Positions 20,262 through 32,612 of a DNA stretch of 64,000 nt are shown here, in pieces. This DNA comes from Paraconiothyrium sp. Pb-2020 (taxonomy: Eukaryota > Ascomycota > Dothideomycetes > Pleosporales > Didymosphaeriaceae), in assembly GCA_022419385.1 (NCBI GenBank), contig JAJUBI010000004.1, forward strand, positions 434,001-498,000. Reading direction: 5' to 3'. The notes under the pieces are model-generated. The model was not told where the DNA came from and ran no database searches. It worked only from the letters and a program-made list of their open reading frames with translations. Within the stretch, counting starts at the first letter, position 1. Each line of letters starts with the position of its first letter. The position numbers and the translations under genes are program-made.

Positions 20262-22599
20262 ATGCCCAAATCGTCTTCTTTGTCCCTCGCCATGCGGTCC
20301 AAAGGCGGAAAGGAAAACGTAAACTCTCCGCTTAGCCCTATAAGCCCGTCGTCGCCGGACACAAATGGCAACGGCCACAATGGTACAACACCGACGGCCC
20401 CTTACCACGACATGCCTGCGTCACCCGCCTCACCTAAGCCTCGAAAGGATTCCAAGAGTATCTTTTCCAACTTCTCCGCCACGCGATCTTCATCGCGCTT
20501 AACAAGTCCCGAAAACGCGGGTCGCTCATTGCCCGAACCACGAGAGGGTCAAGCTGCAATCTATGTGAACGGCCGTAGCGGTAATTCGACGCCAGACCTG
20601 AGTCGTCCGGTTCAAACACCAAATTCTGATGGTAAGTGACCTACAGTACCAGACAGAATGTTCGGTTCTGTGTGACTTTCGTTTAGATTCCCCGGGTGCC
20701 ATGCGAAACTCGACTTATTGGCATGGTATTGTGTTCTTACTTAGGATTGCCAACTAATAGCAACAGATAATCGATCCGAAAACATTGCATTCGAGCAACC
20801 AAGCGGTTCCAGCAAGTCATCCGAGGCAACAGAGGTCGGCCCAGACACTTTGAACTCAAAACGCGAGAAATCGAAAGCGAAGAAACAGGGTGGTATGCTT
20901 GGACGATCAAGGTCGATCAAAACCGATGAAGGGTCGGGACGAACGAAACTCAACAAAGTCCAGCCTGTCAAGTTGTCACCAGATGCGACTGCATCTTGGA
21001 CGCAGAATGGTGATGCTGTACCTCTGAAAAGTGCGCCGATGGACAAGGACAAGTCATGGCGTTCAAACATGGCCTTTGGCAAATTACGAACGCATTCTGC
21101 AGACCCCCACGATGCCTCTCAGCTCGCACCACGTGATCCAGACGATGCGCGAAGAGACAGAGGGGAACAGAGCTCGGTGGCCTCGGGCTCGTTCAATGAG
21201 AGTCGTGGCGCACAGTTGATGTCCAACATGGGTTCAGGCGCTATGAAAGTTGGCGAGAAACTCAATTCCGCTCGCAAGGGTCTCTTTGGGAAGTTGGGAC
21301 GGAGCTCGAGCAACCACGAAAGGGAGCTCCAAATACCGAAAGAACAATATCAGTTCAATATCATCCACACGCCATTGGTAGAACAGACAAGGTTGACTAG
21401 AATCTCGAGTCGTTTGGAAAACTCCAAGGACAAGACAGAATTCTGGATGCCAGCACTACCCTGGCGTTGTATTGAGTATGTTCCTGTTGCTTGCTTCTGA
21501 GATCACGTCAATTAACTAGTGTCACAGCTATTTGAACATGAAAGGATGCGAAGAGGAAGGTCTCTATCGTGTTCCTGGCGCTGCTCATCAAATCCGATAC
21601 TATGAGCAGAAGTTCGATCAAGGTGCGTGTACCCTTATATCACGCTCAGCGTGTGGCTTACCTTCGATAGATCGAGATATCGACCTCATCGCTGATGAAA
21701 ACCTAAACGACCCGAATGTTATTGGCTCCTTGTTCAAAAATTGGCTGCGACAATTGCCTGACGAAATCTTTCCCAAGGCTATTCAATCGCGGATCCAACA
21801 AGAGTGTCAAGGTGCAAAAAGTACACCCCAGCTTCTGAAAGACGAATTATCGAAGCTGCCGCCATTCAACTATTACCTCCTGTTTGCCATCACCTGCCAC
21901 ATCAGCCTGCTGCACTCGTGCTCGGAATTTAACAAGATGAACTACAACAATTTGTGCATATGCTTCCAGCCGGCGATCAAGATCGATGCGTTCTGCTTTC
22001 AATTCCTGATTCTAGACTGGCGCAATTGCTGGCAGGGGTGCTGGACTGAGAAAGAATATCTTGTTGAAGAGGTGAAGCTGCTGGATACCGTAGAGAGCCA
22101 GACTCGGCCCCAACCCACTCCATCTCGTAATGGACACGGCTCCAGCAAGACAAAAGGCTCACAATCATCCGGATTTCTAGGAGATAATTTCAAATCCTCT
22201 TCAGCACGGAACGAGTCGAGGGACCGAAAAGCTCCCTCTTCGCGAGGAGTGTCTTCAGATCGAAGTCTGGCTTCCGGGCGTGCTACTCCACCGAACACGT
22301 CTTTGCTTTCTTCGGAGAAGTCTGGTAGCTCCAAGCGTGGAGGTGCGCATGAAAGGGACCTCTCGGCGGACCGAGCGATTTCCTCGTCCGACAGTCGCGA
22401 AGCGTTCAACGCGCGCGCGACTCCAAAAAGAGCACCGCCCTCAGTCAGAGCCGACGCGGAAGACAACGAGGATACAGGCGCAACGCCCACTCAGGCGCAG
22501 CACAGCAGAGGCCCCTCGGAGAGCCAGTTCCGCCTCGATCTTAGCAACCCGCCCAGTTCCCCATTCTCAATAGACTTTAATGGACCTAATGGACGATAA
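20262..22599 (+). CDS. RhoGAP-domain protein
   Basis: It stimulates GTP hydrolysis by Rho-family GTPases, acting on cell polarity and wall integrity. Exons are 20262-20631, 20767-21475, 21528-21622 and 21671-22599 (about 700 residues; phases agree). The N-terminal 350 residues are Ser/Pro/Lys-rich and disordered. The RhoGAP domain spans roughly residues 340-540. It includes the arginine finger in EEEGLYRVPG, then GSLFKNWLRQLPDEIFP, LPPFNYYLLFAITCHI, NKMNYNNLCICFQPAIKI and DWRNCWQGCWTEKEYL, a fungal hallmark. The tail is disordered. The first intron may hide an extra 52-base exon (about 20686-20737) that also keeps the frame, so two isoforms are possible. I cannot assign it to a specific yeast GAP. 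Confidence 0.9.
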
Positions 22600-23441
22600 C
22601 GGAAGGACTTGAACGCGGACCATGGTTTTCTACGGAAAGTGCTCCTGTGCGTTGCATGAATGATGAACGAGGGTACAGTCTCGATTTTGCTTTTCCTTTT
22701 CGTACCTACTGCATGTTTTAGGTTCTGTCTTGGCTGCCGCGACGTCGCGATACCCGTGCTCGAATCCTTTTGGGCTTCGTGGCAGCACTTGAAGTCGTTT
22801 GATCAATTAGCACTGAGCGGTGGAGTAAGGCTGCATGCGAGTTGCATTTTGGCGTCATTATTAGGTCCACTTTTCAAGTCCCGATGCTTTGATGGTTCGA
22901 TGGTTTGACAGAGCACTAGCGGAGATGGAGAGGGGCTTGTACGATATATTGGTATAGCGTAGAGGTGGGCGAAGAGGATTTCCGTCGAACTAAGCGTGCA
23001 CTGGCCGTGCATTAGCCCCATCGTGCATCTATTGGAGCGTGCGCCTCTCCGCGCTACGCGAAACCAAGGCGGAGAGATTCGAGACCGCGGGACGCTCCAA
23101 CTTGGCGGCATGACGTATGCTCAGGAACCGCCAGCGGCTGACAGCGCGTTTGGAGCGTTGCTTGCATCGGCTGCCGATCGACATCGCCCGCACCTCTGCG
23201 CTCTCTCCCACTCGAGAGAGAAAGGGCAATTGCGCCCTCATCCTTCCTGCCGCCTTCGCGACGCTGTGTGTATCCTCCATCGCCTGGCCGATCCCTCCTC
23301 TCCCCCATCACCCTCCCCCCTACGCCGCGCACCTATTTTTTCACCGCTTGTTGCAGCATTTTTGCCAACATTTGCCATTGTTTACTAGCCAGCCCACCGC
23401 ACCACCCGACGTTAACAAGCCTTAATTGCACACACACAGCG
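22600..23441. other. RhoGAP 3' flank and debranching enzyme promoter
   Basis: No gene is supported. The last 180 bases before 23442 are pyrimidine-rich on the plus strand, as is common upstream of fungal start codons. Confidence 0.55.
23317..23321 (+). promoter_or_regulatory. STRE-like CCCCT
   Basis: A CCCCT pentamer lies about 120 bases upstream of the glycogen debranching enzyme start. Yeast glycogen genes respond to Msn2/4 through such elements. The site is short and sits in a C-rich run, so chance is likely. Confidence 0.25.
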
Positions 23442-26400
23442 ATGGCTACGACACCAAGCACGCAGGATGTTTACCTGCTGCCCTTGGCCGACAACGGTGC
23501 CCCGAAAGTGGACGGCCAGTACATACTGCTGCCCCCACCGAACAAGGACAACCCATACCATGTCTGCTTCGAGATCCAGGGAACAAGCTCGATATGCCGC
23601 GAGGGCAGTCTGTGGGTAAACATTCCCGCCAAAGGCGAGAAGTTCAGGCGCGATCACTATCGCGAATACAAGTGAGCAGTCATCTGCATTCCACCCACCG
23701 GCCTTGCGCTGACACGAAGTGCAGACTGAACCCAGACTTCAATGGTACTATCAAGCATGACATACCCGTCTACGAGGCCAATGCCTATTCCTTTTACACC
23801 ACCTACACACCGCTGCCGCAGTGGTCTTTCACCGACGTTGCTCCGACCAGACCTACCCGCACACCAACATACTACATCGATGTCTGCCCACGGCTTACGC
23901 TGCGTGGCGAACAAGTGCCCATTGAGTCTATCTCGCTATTCACCTGCCTCTCCAAGTTCATGGGCAGCTATCCTACCGACTGGAACAACCACTTGCGCGG
24001 CATCAGCCAGCGTGGATACAACATGGTACACTTCACGCCGTTAAACATTCGAGGAGATTCGAATTCGCCCTACAGCATTTACGACCAGCACCATTTTGAC
24101 CCCGCCATATTTCCCAATGGTGAGAAGGATATTGCGTCTCTCGTGCGGAAGATGCATGAGGACTACAACCTGCTAGCTATGACTGATGTGGTCTGGAATC
24201 ACACTGCCAACAACAGCAAGTGGCTAGAGGAGCATCCTGAGTCTGGATACAACGTGGATACGGCGCCCTGGCTTCGACCTGCACTTGACCTCGACACAGC
24301 GCTCCTCGAATTCAGCCGTGACCTGCGTTCACTGGGCCTGCCAACGAAGATCAGTAGTCAAGATGACTTATTACGGATCATGGACAGTGTGAAGACACGC
24401 GTGCTTGGAGAGACTAAGCTCTGGCAGTACTACGTTGTCGACAAGGAGAGTGCCGCAAAATCCGTGGTGCAGTCATGGACCGCAGGGCAAGTCAAATTCC
24501 CGGATGACAGCTTTAGACAGGCTGGTCTACGGGGGCTTGAAGCCGTAAAAGCTTGGTCGCTGAAGCAGAAGGCTGATTGGATCATTGATTATGCCTTGCA
24601 AGGTGGTGATAGACTTGGCGAACGCTACCGCCGTTCTGTTGATGCAGACATTGGCGCCTCACTCCTCACTGCCTTATTCGGTCGGTATGATACCAGTAAC
24701 AGCGATGCTCCAGACGAAAGTGCGGCAAATGAAGCCATTCGTCAAATCATCGATGAACTCAATCTCCATTTCTATCGCGAGTACGACGCGGATGCCGCTG
24801 AGATTATGGAGCAGCTTTTTAACCGCATCAAGTATTGCCGCTTGGATGACCATGGTCCGAAAATGGGCGAAATTACCGACAGTAGCCCACTCATTGAGCC
24901 ATATTTCACGCGGCTACCTCTCAACGAGACTACCAAGAAGCACAACCCGGAAGCACTGGCCCTTGTCAATAATGGTTGGGTCTGGGCTGCGGATGCGATG
25001 AGAGACAATGCTGGTCCCAAGTCCAGAGCATATCTGAGGCGAGAGGTTATCGTGTGGGGCGACTGCGTGAAGCTTCGTTATGGTAATGGACCGGAAGACA
25101 ATCCTTACCTTTGGGAGCACATGGCCAAATATACAAGATTGATGGCCAAGTACTTCCAGGGTTTTAGAATCGACAACTGCCACTCGACGCCGATCCATCT
25201 CGCCAGCTATATGCTCGATCAAGCCCGTACAGTCAATCCCGACCTGTTCTGCGTTGCCGAGTTGTTCTCTGGATCTGAAGAGATGGACTTCAAATTCGTA
25301 AAAGAGCTTGGTATACATGCACTCATCCGCGAATGCATGCAAGCATGGAGTACACAAGAACTCAGCCGATTGGTGCATCGCCATGGTGGCGTGCCTATTG
25401 GCAGCTTCGATACGGATGAGGTCATGAATGCTGATCCATCCGCAACAACGATTACGCCAGATGGCGCTCGGCGTGTTGTGAAAAAGATCAAGAAAAGTCC
25501 AGTACACGCCTTGTTCATGGACTGCACGCACGACAACGAGACGCCTGCGCAGAAGCGTGATGCCCGCGATACGTTACCCAGTGCCGCCTTGGTGGCCATG
25601 TGTTCATGCGCAACGGGTAGTGTCTTCGGTTTTGACGAAGTCTACCCTGAGCTCATCGAGCTGGTCCATGAAAAGAGGCTTTACACATCAACTAACTCTA
25701 CTAGCGGCCGGATCAAGGCACAGGCAGGCGAGGGCGGTATCGGCGGCCTCCGGAAGATCCTAAATCAGATCCATGTGGACATGGGCAAGAAGGAGTACAC
25801 CGAGACTTACATCCATCACGATAATGAATACATCACAGTTCACCGCGTCAACCCTCGAACAAGAAAAGGCTACTTCTTAATTGCTCACACTGCGTTTCCT
25901 GGATACGGCAATGGAAATGGAGGATTCGGGCCCACCAACCTCCCAGGGACTCAGGCGAAGCTGATTGGCGCCTGGAACCTTGAAGTTGATAACAGCGCCG
26001 AAACGCGAAAGACTGTCATCAATGACAAGGTGCTGCGTGGTCTGCCCAGCCGAACCAAAGATATTCAAGGCGTTGTTATCGAATCCGCTGGCGACACAAC
26101 TACAATCCGTATTCCTGACAGCTTTCCACCTGGAAGTATCGCACTTTTTGAGACCTCGGTCCCTTCTGCAGAGCATGACGAAGGCCTTGACAAGTTTGTC
26201 ACCTCTGGTGCTCGAGAGGCGTTCAGTAGATGTAACCTGGCAGACCTAAACCATATTCTGTACCGTTGTGATCAAGAGGAGCGGGACGCTTCCGACAACC
26301 GAGATGGCACCTACAGTGTCCCTGGACATGGACAGTTGGTGTATGCCGGTCTTCAGGGGTGGTGGAGTGTGTTGCGCCCTGTTGTCGACGAGAACAACCT

Positions 26401-28159
26401 CGGCCACCCAATCTGTAATCACCTTCGAGAGGGCCAATGGGCACTAGATTACTGTGTCGGCCGTCTAAAGCGGCTCGCGGAAAAAGAGCAGTACCATGGT
26501 ATCACAGGACCCGCCAAGTGGCTTGAGGAACGTTGCGATAGAATCCGCCAGATCCCTAGCTTCCTTTTACCAAGGTCGTTCGCTATGGTCATCCAGACCG
26601 CGTACAACGCCGCCGTAGACCGAGCCGTCGAACTCATGGGCGAAAACGTTCGCAATGGCCCAGCTTTCCTGCGCAGCCTCTCGTTGGTCAGTTACCAGAT
26701 GACCGGTCTCATGAACACTACTTCGCTTTGGCCTGAGAAAAGTGTACCTAGCATGGCCGCTGGTCTCCCTCATTTTGCGTACGATTGGGCTCGTTGCTGG
26801 GGTCGTGACATCTGTATCTCTGCTCGTGGTCTTCTTATGGGCACCGGGCGTTACGATGATGCTAGAGAACACATCTTGGCTTTCGCGAGCGTTGTCAAAC
26901 ATGGCATGATTCCCAATCTTCTGAGCAGTGGCAAGCTACCCCGTTACAACTCCAGGGACTCAGTTTGGTGGTTCACGCAGAATGTACAAGATTACACCAA
27001 AATTGTCCCAAGTGGGCTGGATCTGCTCCAGGACAAGGCGCCGAGACGCTTCCTTCCTTACGACGATACTTGGTTTCCATACGATGACGAGCGGGCCTAT
27101 TCCCAGTCGTCCACAATCGAAGATGTGATCCAGGAGATACTGCAACGCCACGCCACAGGCCTAGACTTCCGAGAGTACGATGCTGGACCGAACATCGACA
27201 GTCAAATGAGAGACGAAGGTTTCAACATCAAAGTGCAGCCTGATTGGGAGACCGGTCTGATCTTTGGTGGCAACCAATGGAACTGCGGCACGTGGATGGA
27301 CAAGATGGGTGAGAGTGAGAAGGCAGGAAGCAAAGGTGTGCCTGGCACACCACGTGATGGTGCCCCTGTGGAGATCATAGGTCTTTTGTACAGTTGTCTC
27401 AACTGGGTGGCCGACTTGCAGGACCAAGGCAAATACAAGTACGAAGGCGTGACCCTCGAAGGCGGCAAGAAAGCCATCTCGTTCCGAGCATGGGCCGACA
27501 AGATCAAGGCCAACTTCGAGCGCACTTTCTACATTCCACGCACGCCTGAAGAAGACGCCAATTACGATGTCAACCCCAAGATCATCAACCGCCGTGGTAT
27601 CTACAAAGACACTTACCGCGGTGGCAAGGAGTACGAGGATTACCAGCTTCGTCCGAACTATAGCATAGCCATGACGGTAGCGCCCCAACTTTTTGACCCT
27701 GAACACGCCCTCTACGCTCTCGAAGTTGCGGACAAGAACCTCCTCGGTCCAGTCGGCATGAAAACACTTGACCCTTCCGACTACAATTACCGCCCCTTCT
27801 ACATCAACAGCGAGGATTCGACCGACTTCCACACCTCCAAGGGTCGTAACTATCACCAAGGTCCTGAATGGGGCTGGCCTCTGGGCTTTCACTGCCGGGC
27901 CCTATTGAAATTTGATTTGCAGCGGAAGAACACACCCGAGGAGCGCGTCGAGAGTTATCAGCAGGTCACCAGGAGAATGGCGGGTATGATGCAGCAGATC
28001 GAAGAGAGTCCATGGGCGGGGCTCACAGAGCTGAGTCAGAAGGATGGAGCGTTCTGCGGCGATAGCTGTCCGACGCAGGCTTGGTCCGCTAGTTGCTTGA
28101 TCGATGTCTTCCAGGACGCTTGGGAATACGAGAGGCAGGATAAAGATTCGTCGTCTTAG
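23442..28159 (+). CDS. GDB1: Glycogen debranching enzyme
   Basis: This bifunctional cytosolic enzyme removes glycogen branch points by 4-alpha-glucanotransferase and amylo-1,6-glucosidase activities. Exons are 23442-23671 and 23725-28159 (1,554 residues; yeast Gdb1 is 1,536). The 53-base intron joins REYK to LNPDFNG. The N-terminal GH13-like transferase shows DVVWNHTANNSKWLEEHPES, the nucleophile region GFRIDNCHSTPI and the acid region CVAELFSGSEEMD. The C-terminal glucosidase shows FAYDWARCWGRDICISARG, PDWETGLIFGGNQWNCGTWM and VPGTPRDGAPVEIIGL. The ATG at 23442 precedes MATTPSTQDVYLLPLADNG. An earlier in-frame opening exists in the unspliced sequence but lacks an upstream match. Confidence 0.97.
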
Positions 28160-28487
28160 GTGGAGATGATCAGGGCGAATGTCGGCAACTTGTTTGCGGT
28201 GGGCTAACTTCAATGCGCATGACTGAGATGCTCAATACATAGACTAGATACCTATCAAAAGTAAATATTTCCTGTTCTCATATCATTGTCTCTACGCCAA
28301 GTCTCGATGTTGATCGCTAGGGAGATCACCGGATCTCGCGTTTTAGCGCGTTTTAGAAAGCTCACCGTTGAAAGTCTCCGCACCCGCGACCCAGTTTTCC
28401 GGGACGCCCCATCCCTACATCAGACAATAGTCGCCCTCCCCGCTCACCCGCTCCTCCGCTCGTTGCTACGCCTCTGAAGCAGCTACA
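28160..28487. other. Short intergenic region, Rad5/HLTF promoter
   Basis: It lies between two plus-strand genes and holds the CGCGTTTTAG tandem repeat at 28337. No gene is seen. Confidence 0.55.
28337..28356 (+). promoter_or_regulatory. Tandem CGCGTTTTAG repeat in the Rad5/HLTF promoter
   Basis: Two exact head-to-tail copies of CGCGTTTTAG lie about 130 bases before the start codon. The first is preceded by T, giving TCGCGTT, the same core as the inverted pair before the Pol delta subunit gene. This suggests MBF/DSC1-like cell-cycle control. Inference only. Confidence 0.5.
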
Positions 28488-31400
28488 ATGGCAGGACAGA
28501 AGCGACCCTACTACAACGACAACGGCGGCGACAGAGCGCCACAAGTGCCCCCGAACGCGTCCTCTTCGCGAGGCCATGTGCCATCGCAAGCCTCATCACA
28601 GCCGCGCCCATCCAAGTCAGCGCGTATCAACTACAATTCTCAACACGCGCACGCAGCACCTGGCTCTTCCCAGTACGACCCTTTCGTCATTGACGATGAA
28701 GATGACCAAGACGATGGATCGCAGGAGGTACAGGACTCTAGCCAAAGCTTCGGCGAGACAGACATGGCAAGTCCCCCGGGTACAAAGGGGATGCGTTCTT
28801 TCTTGCCAAGCGAGAAAAAGACCATCTTTACTACTTAACATGAGAAGATAATCTTTCCCTCGCTTAGCCAAGACGCGAAGCAGTGTACTAACCCCACTTG
28901 TTTGAGACATACACTAACTTTGTACCTTGGGGTTTGGCAGAGCTACGTATTGTATGGCGCCATCAGCACCAAAATCGTGGGCGTCAGGTACTATAATGGA
29001 CATGCCACGGTGGGAGAAATCGCCATTCCTCGGCGTGAGCCAAACAACCAGTATGATCGTGAGTGTTCGCGCTGTTCGTAAGAAGACCGAAACCCGAATG
29101 CTGATGGCCTTAGGTAATGCGATCCAAGTACTCAACGTGAATCGTGAACAGATAGGGCACCTACCGAGAACTCAAGCTGCGAAGCTTGCTCCGTTCATGG
29201 ATCGCCGTAGCTTGATTATCGAAGCCACAATTTCCGGACGTAAAGAATATTTTGAATGTCCCCTTATGCTTCGCATCTATGGTCCTAGTGATCCCAACAC
29301 TCGTCAAATGCTTGTTGATGACATGAGAAGTGCCGGCCTTCCTACCTCAAGTTGGAAGGATGCGACGCAACGACAAAAAGCGGAAACGCAGCGACAGAAA
29401 GAGAGACAGAAGATCGCTGCGCAGGCTGCCAAAAGGGCGAAGAAGCAGGGTGGTGCCGTTGTGGGCGTCGGTGGAGATCAACAACACGGAGATGGACTCG
29501 CAGAATATGCAGCTGGGTCTTCGCAGGGTGTCGGGCCAGGACCAACCTTAGAAGATATCATCGGAGGTAGCGAGAGATTCAATCCCAGGAACGCTGAGCA
29601 GTTCGTTGAGGAATTCGGCATTAAAGAATCGGATCTAGTAAGCTGTGCACGCTCTAACATTCATAGTATGCTAACAGATACAGACCGCAATGCCAAAGGC
29701 TGTTCAACCTAAAGCACTTTCCACTGAGCTCCACGACTTCCAACTTCAAGGCTTACATTGGTTACTCCAAAAGGAGAGCCCTGTGCTACCTGCAGAGGGC
29801 ACTAAAGATGTTGTTCAACTGTGGCAACCACATTCAACGATTCGCGATGCATTCACCAATCTTGCAACCAATTTCTCAGTCACTAAACCAAGTTTATCCA
29901 GTGGAGGTATCCTGGCTGATGACATGGGCCTAGGAAAGACAATCCAAATCATCTCGCTGATCGTGGCTGACCGCCAGCTTGGTCGTCGAGCAAAAGATGC
30001 ATGTAATGCAACGCTCATCCTTGCACCTGTCAGTGTGATGAGCAATTGGAGCACACAAATCAAGAAGCATATCAAAAAGGAATACGCTCTTAGCGTCATG
30101 TTCTACCATGGTAACCGGAAAGAGCCCATCACGCCTAAATCGATTGAAAACTTCGACGTAGTCATTAGCACTTACGATAGTGTGTCATCGGAGTGGCATT
30201 CCCAAAAGTCCACAACGCTTCCGCGAGAAGCAGGCGTATTCTCCGTCAAATGGCGTAGGGTCATCCTTGACGAAGGCCATGATATCCGAAATCCAAAAGC
30301 AAAGAAGACAATCGCAGCGACCAATCTCATGGCTCAGTCGCGGTGGGCATTGACAGGCACACCTATCATCAACAATCTCAAGGACTTGTTCTCCTTGGTC
30401 CGTTTCCTACGTCTCTCTGGTGGCCTAGACAGTTTGGAAATTTTCCATGCCGCTATCATGCGTCCAGTTATGGCAGGAGACGCTTATGGAAGTCGGGTGC
30501 TCCAGATGCTCATGGCGGATATCTGTCTCCGTCGCAAGAAGGAAATGTCGTTCATTGACCTGCGTCTACCTGACCTTGCAGAGTACGTTCACAAGGTCAC
30601 TCTCCTACCTCACGAGCAGGAAAAGTACGACGCTTTCGAAGCCCAAGCGAAGGGTACACTCGATCTATACCGCAAGAAAGCGGGAGGCAGCGCATCCGAC
30701 ACATACCGTCACCTGCTCGAAGTTCTTCTCCGCATGCGCCAGCTCTGCAATCACTGGAAGATGATCAGCGAAGAACGCATTGATTCCATCATGCAACAGT
30801 TGGAGGCAGAAGGCATCGTCGACCTCACCGAGGAGAATAAGTTCGCCCTCCAGAAAATTCTCCAGCTCTCCATCGACTCCCAAGAAGACTGTCCCATCTG
30901 CCTAGACTCTTACAAAGACCCCGTCATCACCAAATGCGCACACATCTTCTGCACCGCCTGCATCGAGCGCGTCATAGAAACCCAGCACAAGTGCCCGATG
31001 TGTCGTGCAGAGCTCGACAGCCTCCCCGCCACAACTGTGAAGCCCGCGAAAGACCTCGCCGCCCCTCCGCCCCCAACGCAGGACCAACTCGCAGACAAGG
31101 ATTCCCTTGAGAGCAACGCATCCAGCAAAGTAATTGCACTAATGAGCATCCTCAAAGCCAGCGCGCAGGACCCCGCAAACAAAACGATCATCTTCAGCCA
31201 GTGGACTACCTTCCTCACCCTACTGGAACCACACCTCCGCGCTGCTGGCATGACATACACCCGCATCGACGGGAGCATGCCCGCAACCGCGCGCGACGCC
31301 GCCCTCGACACCTTTGACACATCACCGAAATGCACCATCATGCTCGCTTCGCTCTCTGTCTGCTCCGTCGGCCTGAACCTCGTCGCCGCAAATCAGGTCG

Positions 31401-31660
31401 TTCTCTCGGACAGCTGGTGGGCGCCTGCGATAGAAGACCAGGCTGTCGACCGCGTCCACCGGTTGGGGCAGAAGCGGGAGACGAAGGTTTTCAGGCTGGT
31501 GGTCGAGGGCAGTATCGAGGAGCGCGTGCTGGGAATCCAGGAGGATAAGAGGAAATTGATGGGACTAGCGTTTGCGGAGAAGGAGGGCGGCAAAAGGCGG
31601 AGGGCGGCGGGGGTTGCGGATTTGGAGAGGTTGTTGGGGACGCAGCCAAATAGGCGGTAG
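28488..31660 (+). CDS. RAD5: Rad5/HLTF-type SNF2 helicase and RING ubiquitin ligase
   Basis: It acts in error-free DNA damage tolerance: poly-ubiquitination of PCNA and replication-fork reversal. Exons are 28488-28766 (proposed), 28941-29058, 29114-29637 and 29684-31660, about 965 residues. After a disordered N-terminus comes a HIRAN domain (SYVLYGAISTKIVGVRYYNG, then NAIQVLNVNREQIGHLPR), which binds 3' DNA ends. SNF2 motifs are DDMGLGKTIQ (Walker A), DEGH (Walker B), ALTGTPIINNLKDL and, in the C-lobe, DQAVDRVHRLGQ. The RING between the lobes reads CPICLDSYKDPVITKCAHIF then CTACIERVIETQHKCPMC. The first intron seems to use a GC donor (ATG/GCAAGT). With it all phases agree. HIRAN plus RING inside SNF2 is the HLTF/Rad5 order. 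Confidence 0.94.
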
Positions 31661-32612
31661 TTTACACTGTCGTGTAATCTTAGTATGGTGTTTTCGGTCT
31701 GCTTGGATACCTTTTCCCATTTGGTGGTTTGTTGGGGCGTATGGTGTGTTTTGAGTGGCGTTGGGGGTTGACTATACGATGTGACGGTGACCACGTTTCG
31801 TGGATACGTGGAGGAGAGTATCGTCGCTTAACTTTATACGATTACACTGTATCATGGTACTTCAAAAGGCGAACAACTTGTATACAATGGCAAAAACAAC
31901 TATCTTTTACACGCATATGTTGAGCTAGTCCGCTCAAGCCAAAGCATTGCCGCACGAACAGTGAAATGGGAAGATGTCAAGATCATAACAAAATGAATTT
32001 TTGCTCTCCAGAGATGATATATATTTAAGACAATCGAACAAGCGCTGAGCAAGAGTTATACTTGTATTCTCTTCACATCTAAAAGCAGAAAAGCGAATGA
32101 ATTTACCTCTTTTCTGATATTTTCCAGCCAATACTGAGCTACCGGAAGGATTCTCAATGTGGCATTGGGGCGTGGTTTGCGCTGGACGGATGCAATACAA
32201 TGCTCGCTGCGATTGATTTCGTTTTCAGTGACTGATTTCCCAATTACAATTGGAGCAGAGAACAGCGCATATGTCGGCCTTCCAAACCCTGGCCAGCCGA
32301 TGTGCCGGCAAAGGAGAGATGCGTAGAAAGATGTGCGCCTCTGCAGACGATAGGACGGGCCGCTCGCGTCCGAATGCCAGACATGACGCCGGAAGCCACC
32401 GGGGAGTAAATCGTTCACAAATTAGTTTGGATAGGATTGGTGGGTCTCCAGGTTTTCATGAGGACGTCCGTTTATCTTTTTTCATGTCTGCCGATTTGAA
32501 TGGTATTATCGGCACACCTTCCGAGGTGACACTCCTGAGATGCACAAGTCAACACACGCATTGAATAAAATCAACGGTAGCGGATAAACGAAGATATTTC
32601 AGGGTTGGGCAC
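31661..32612. other. Convergent intergenic region
   Basis: It lies between the 3' ends of the helicase (+) and the protease (-). The minus-strand frame at 32418-32056 has no family features. No gene is called. Confidence 0.5.

Noticed and set aside
23426..23441. Upstream in-frame extension of the debranching enzyme from 23426
   Set aside because: That reading uses the intron-containing exon 1 in the wrong frame. The ATG at 23442 followed by the 53-base intron gives the conserved N-terminus.
27161..27892. 243-residue frame antisense to the glycogen debranching enzyme
   Set aside because: It mirrors a strongly conserved coding exon and has no features of its own.
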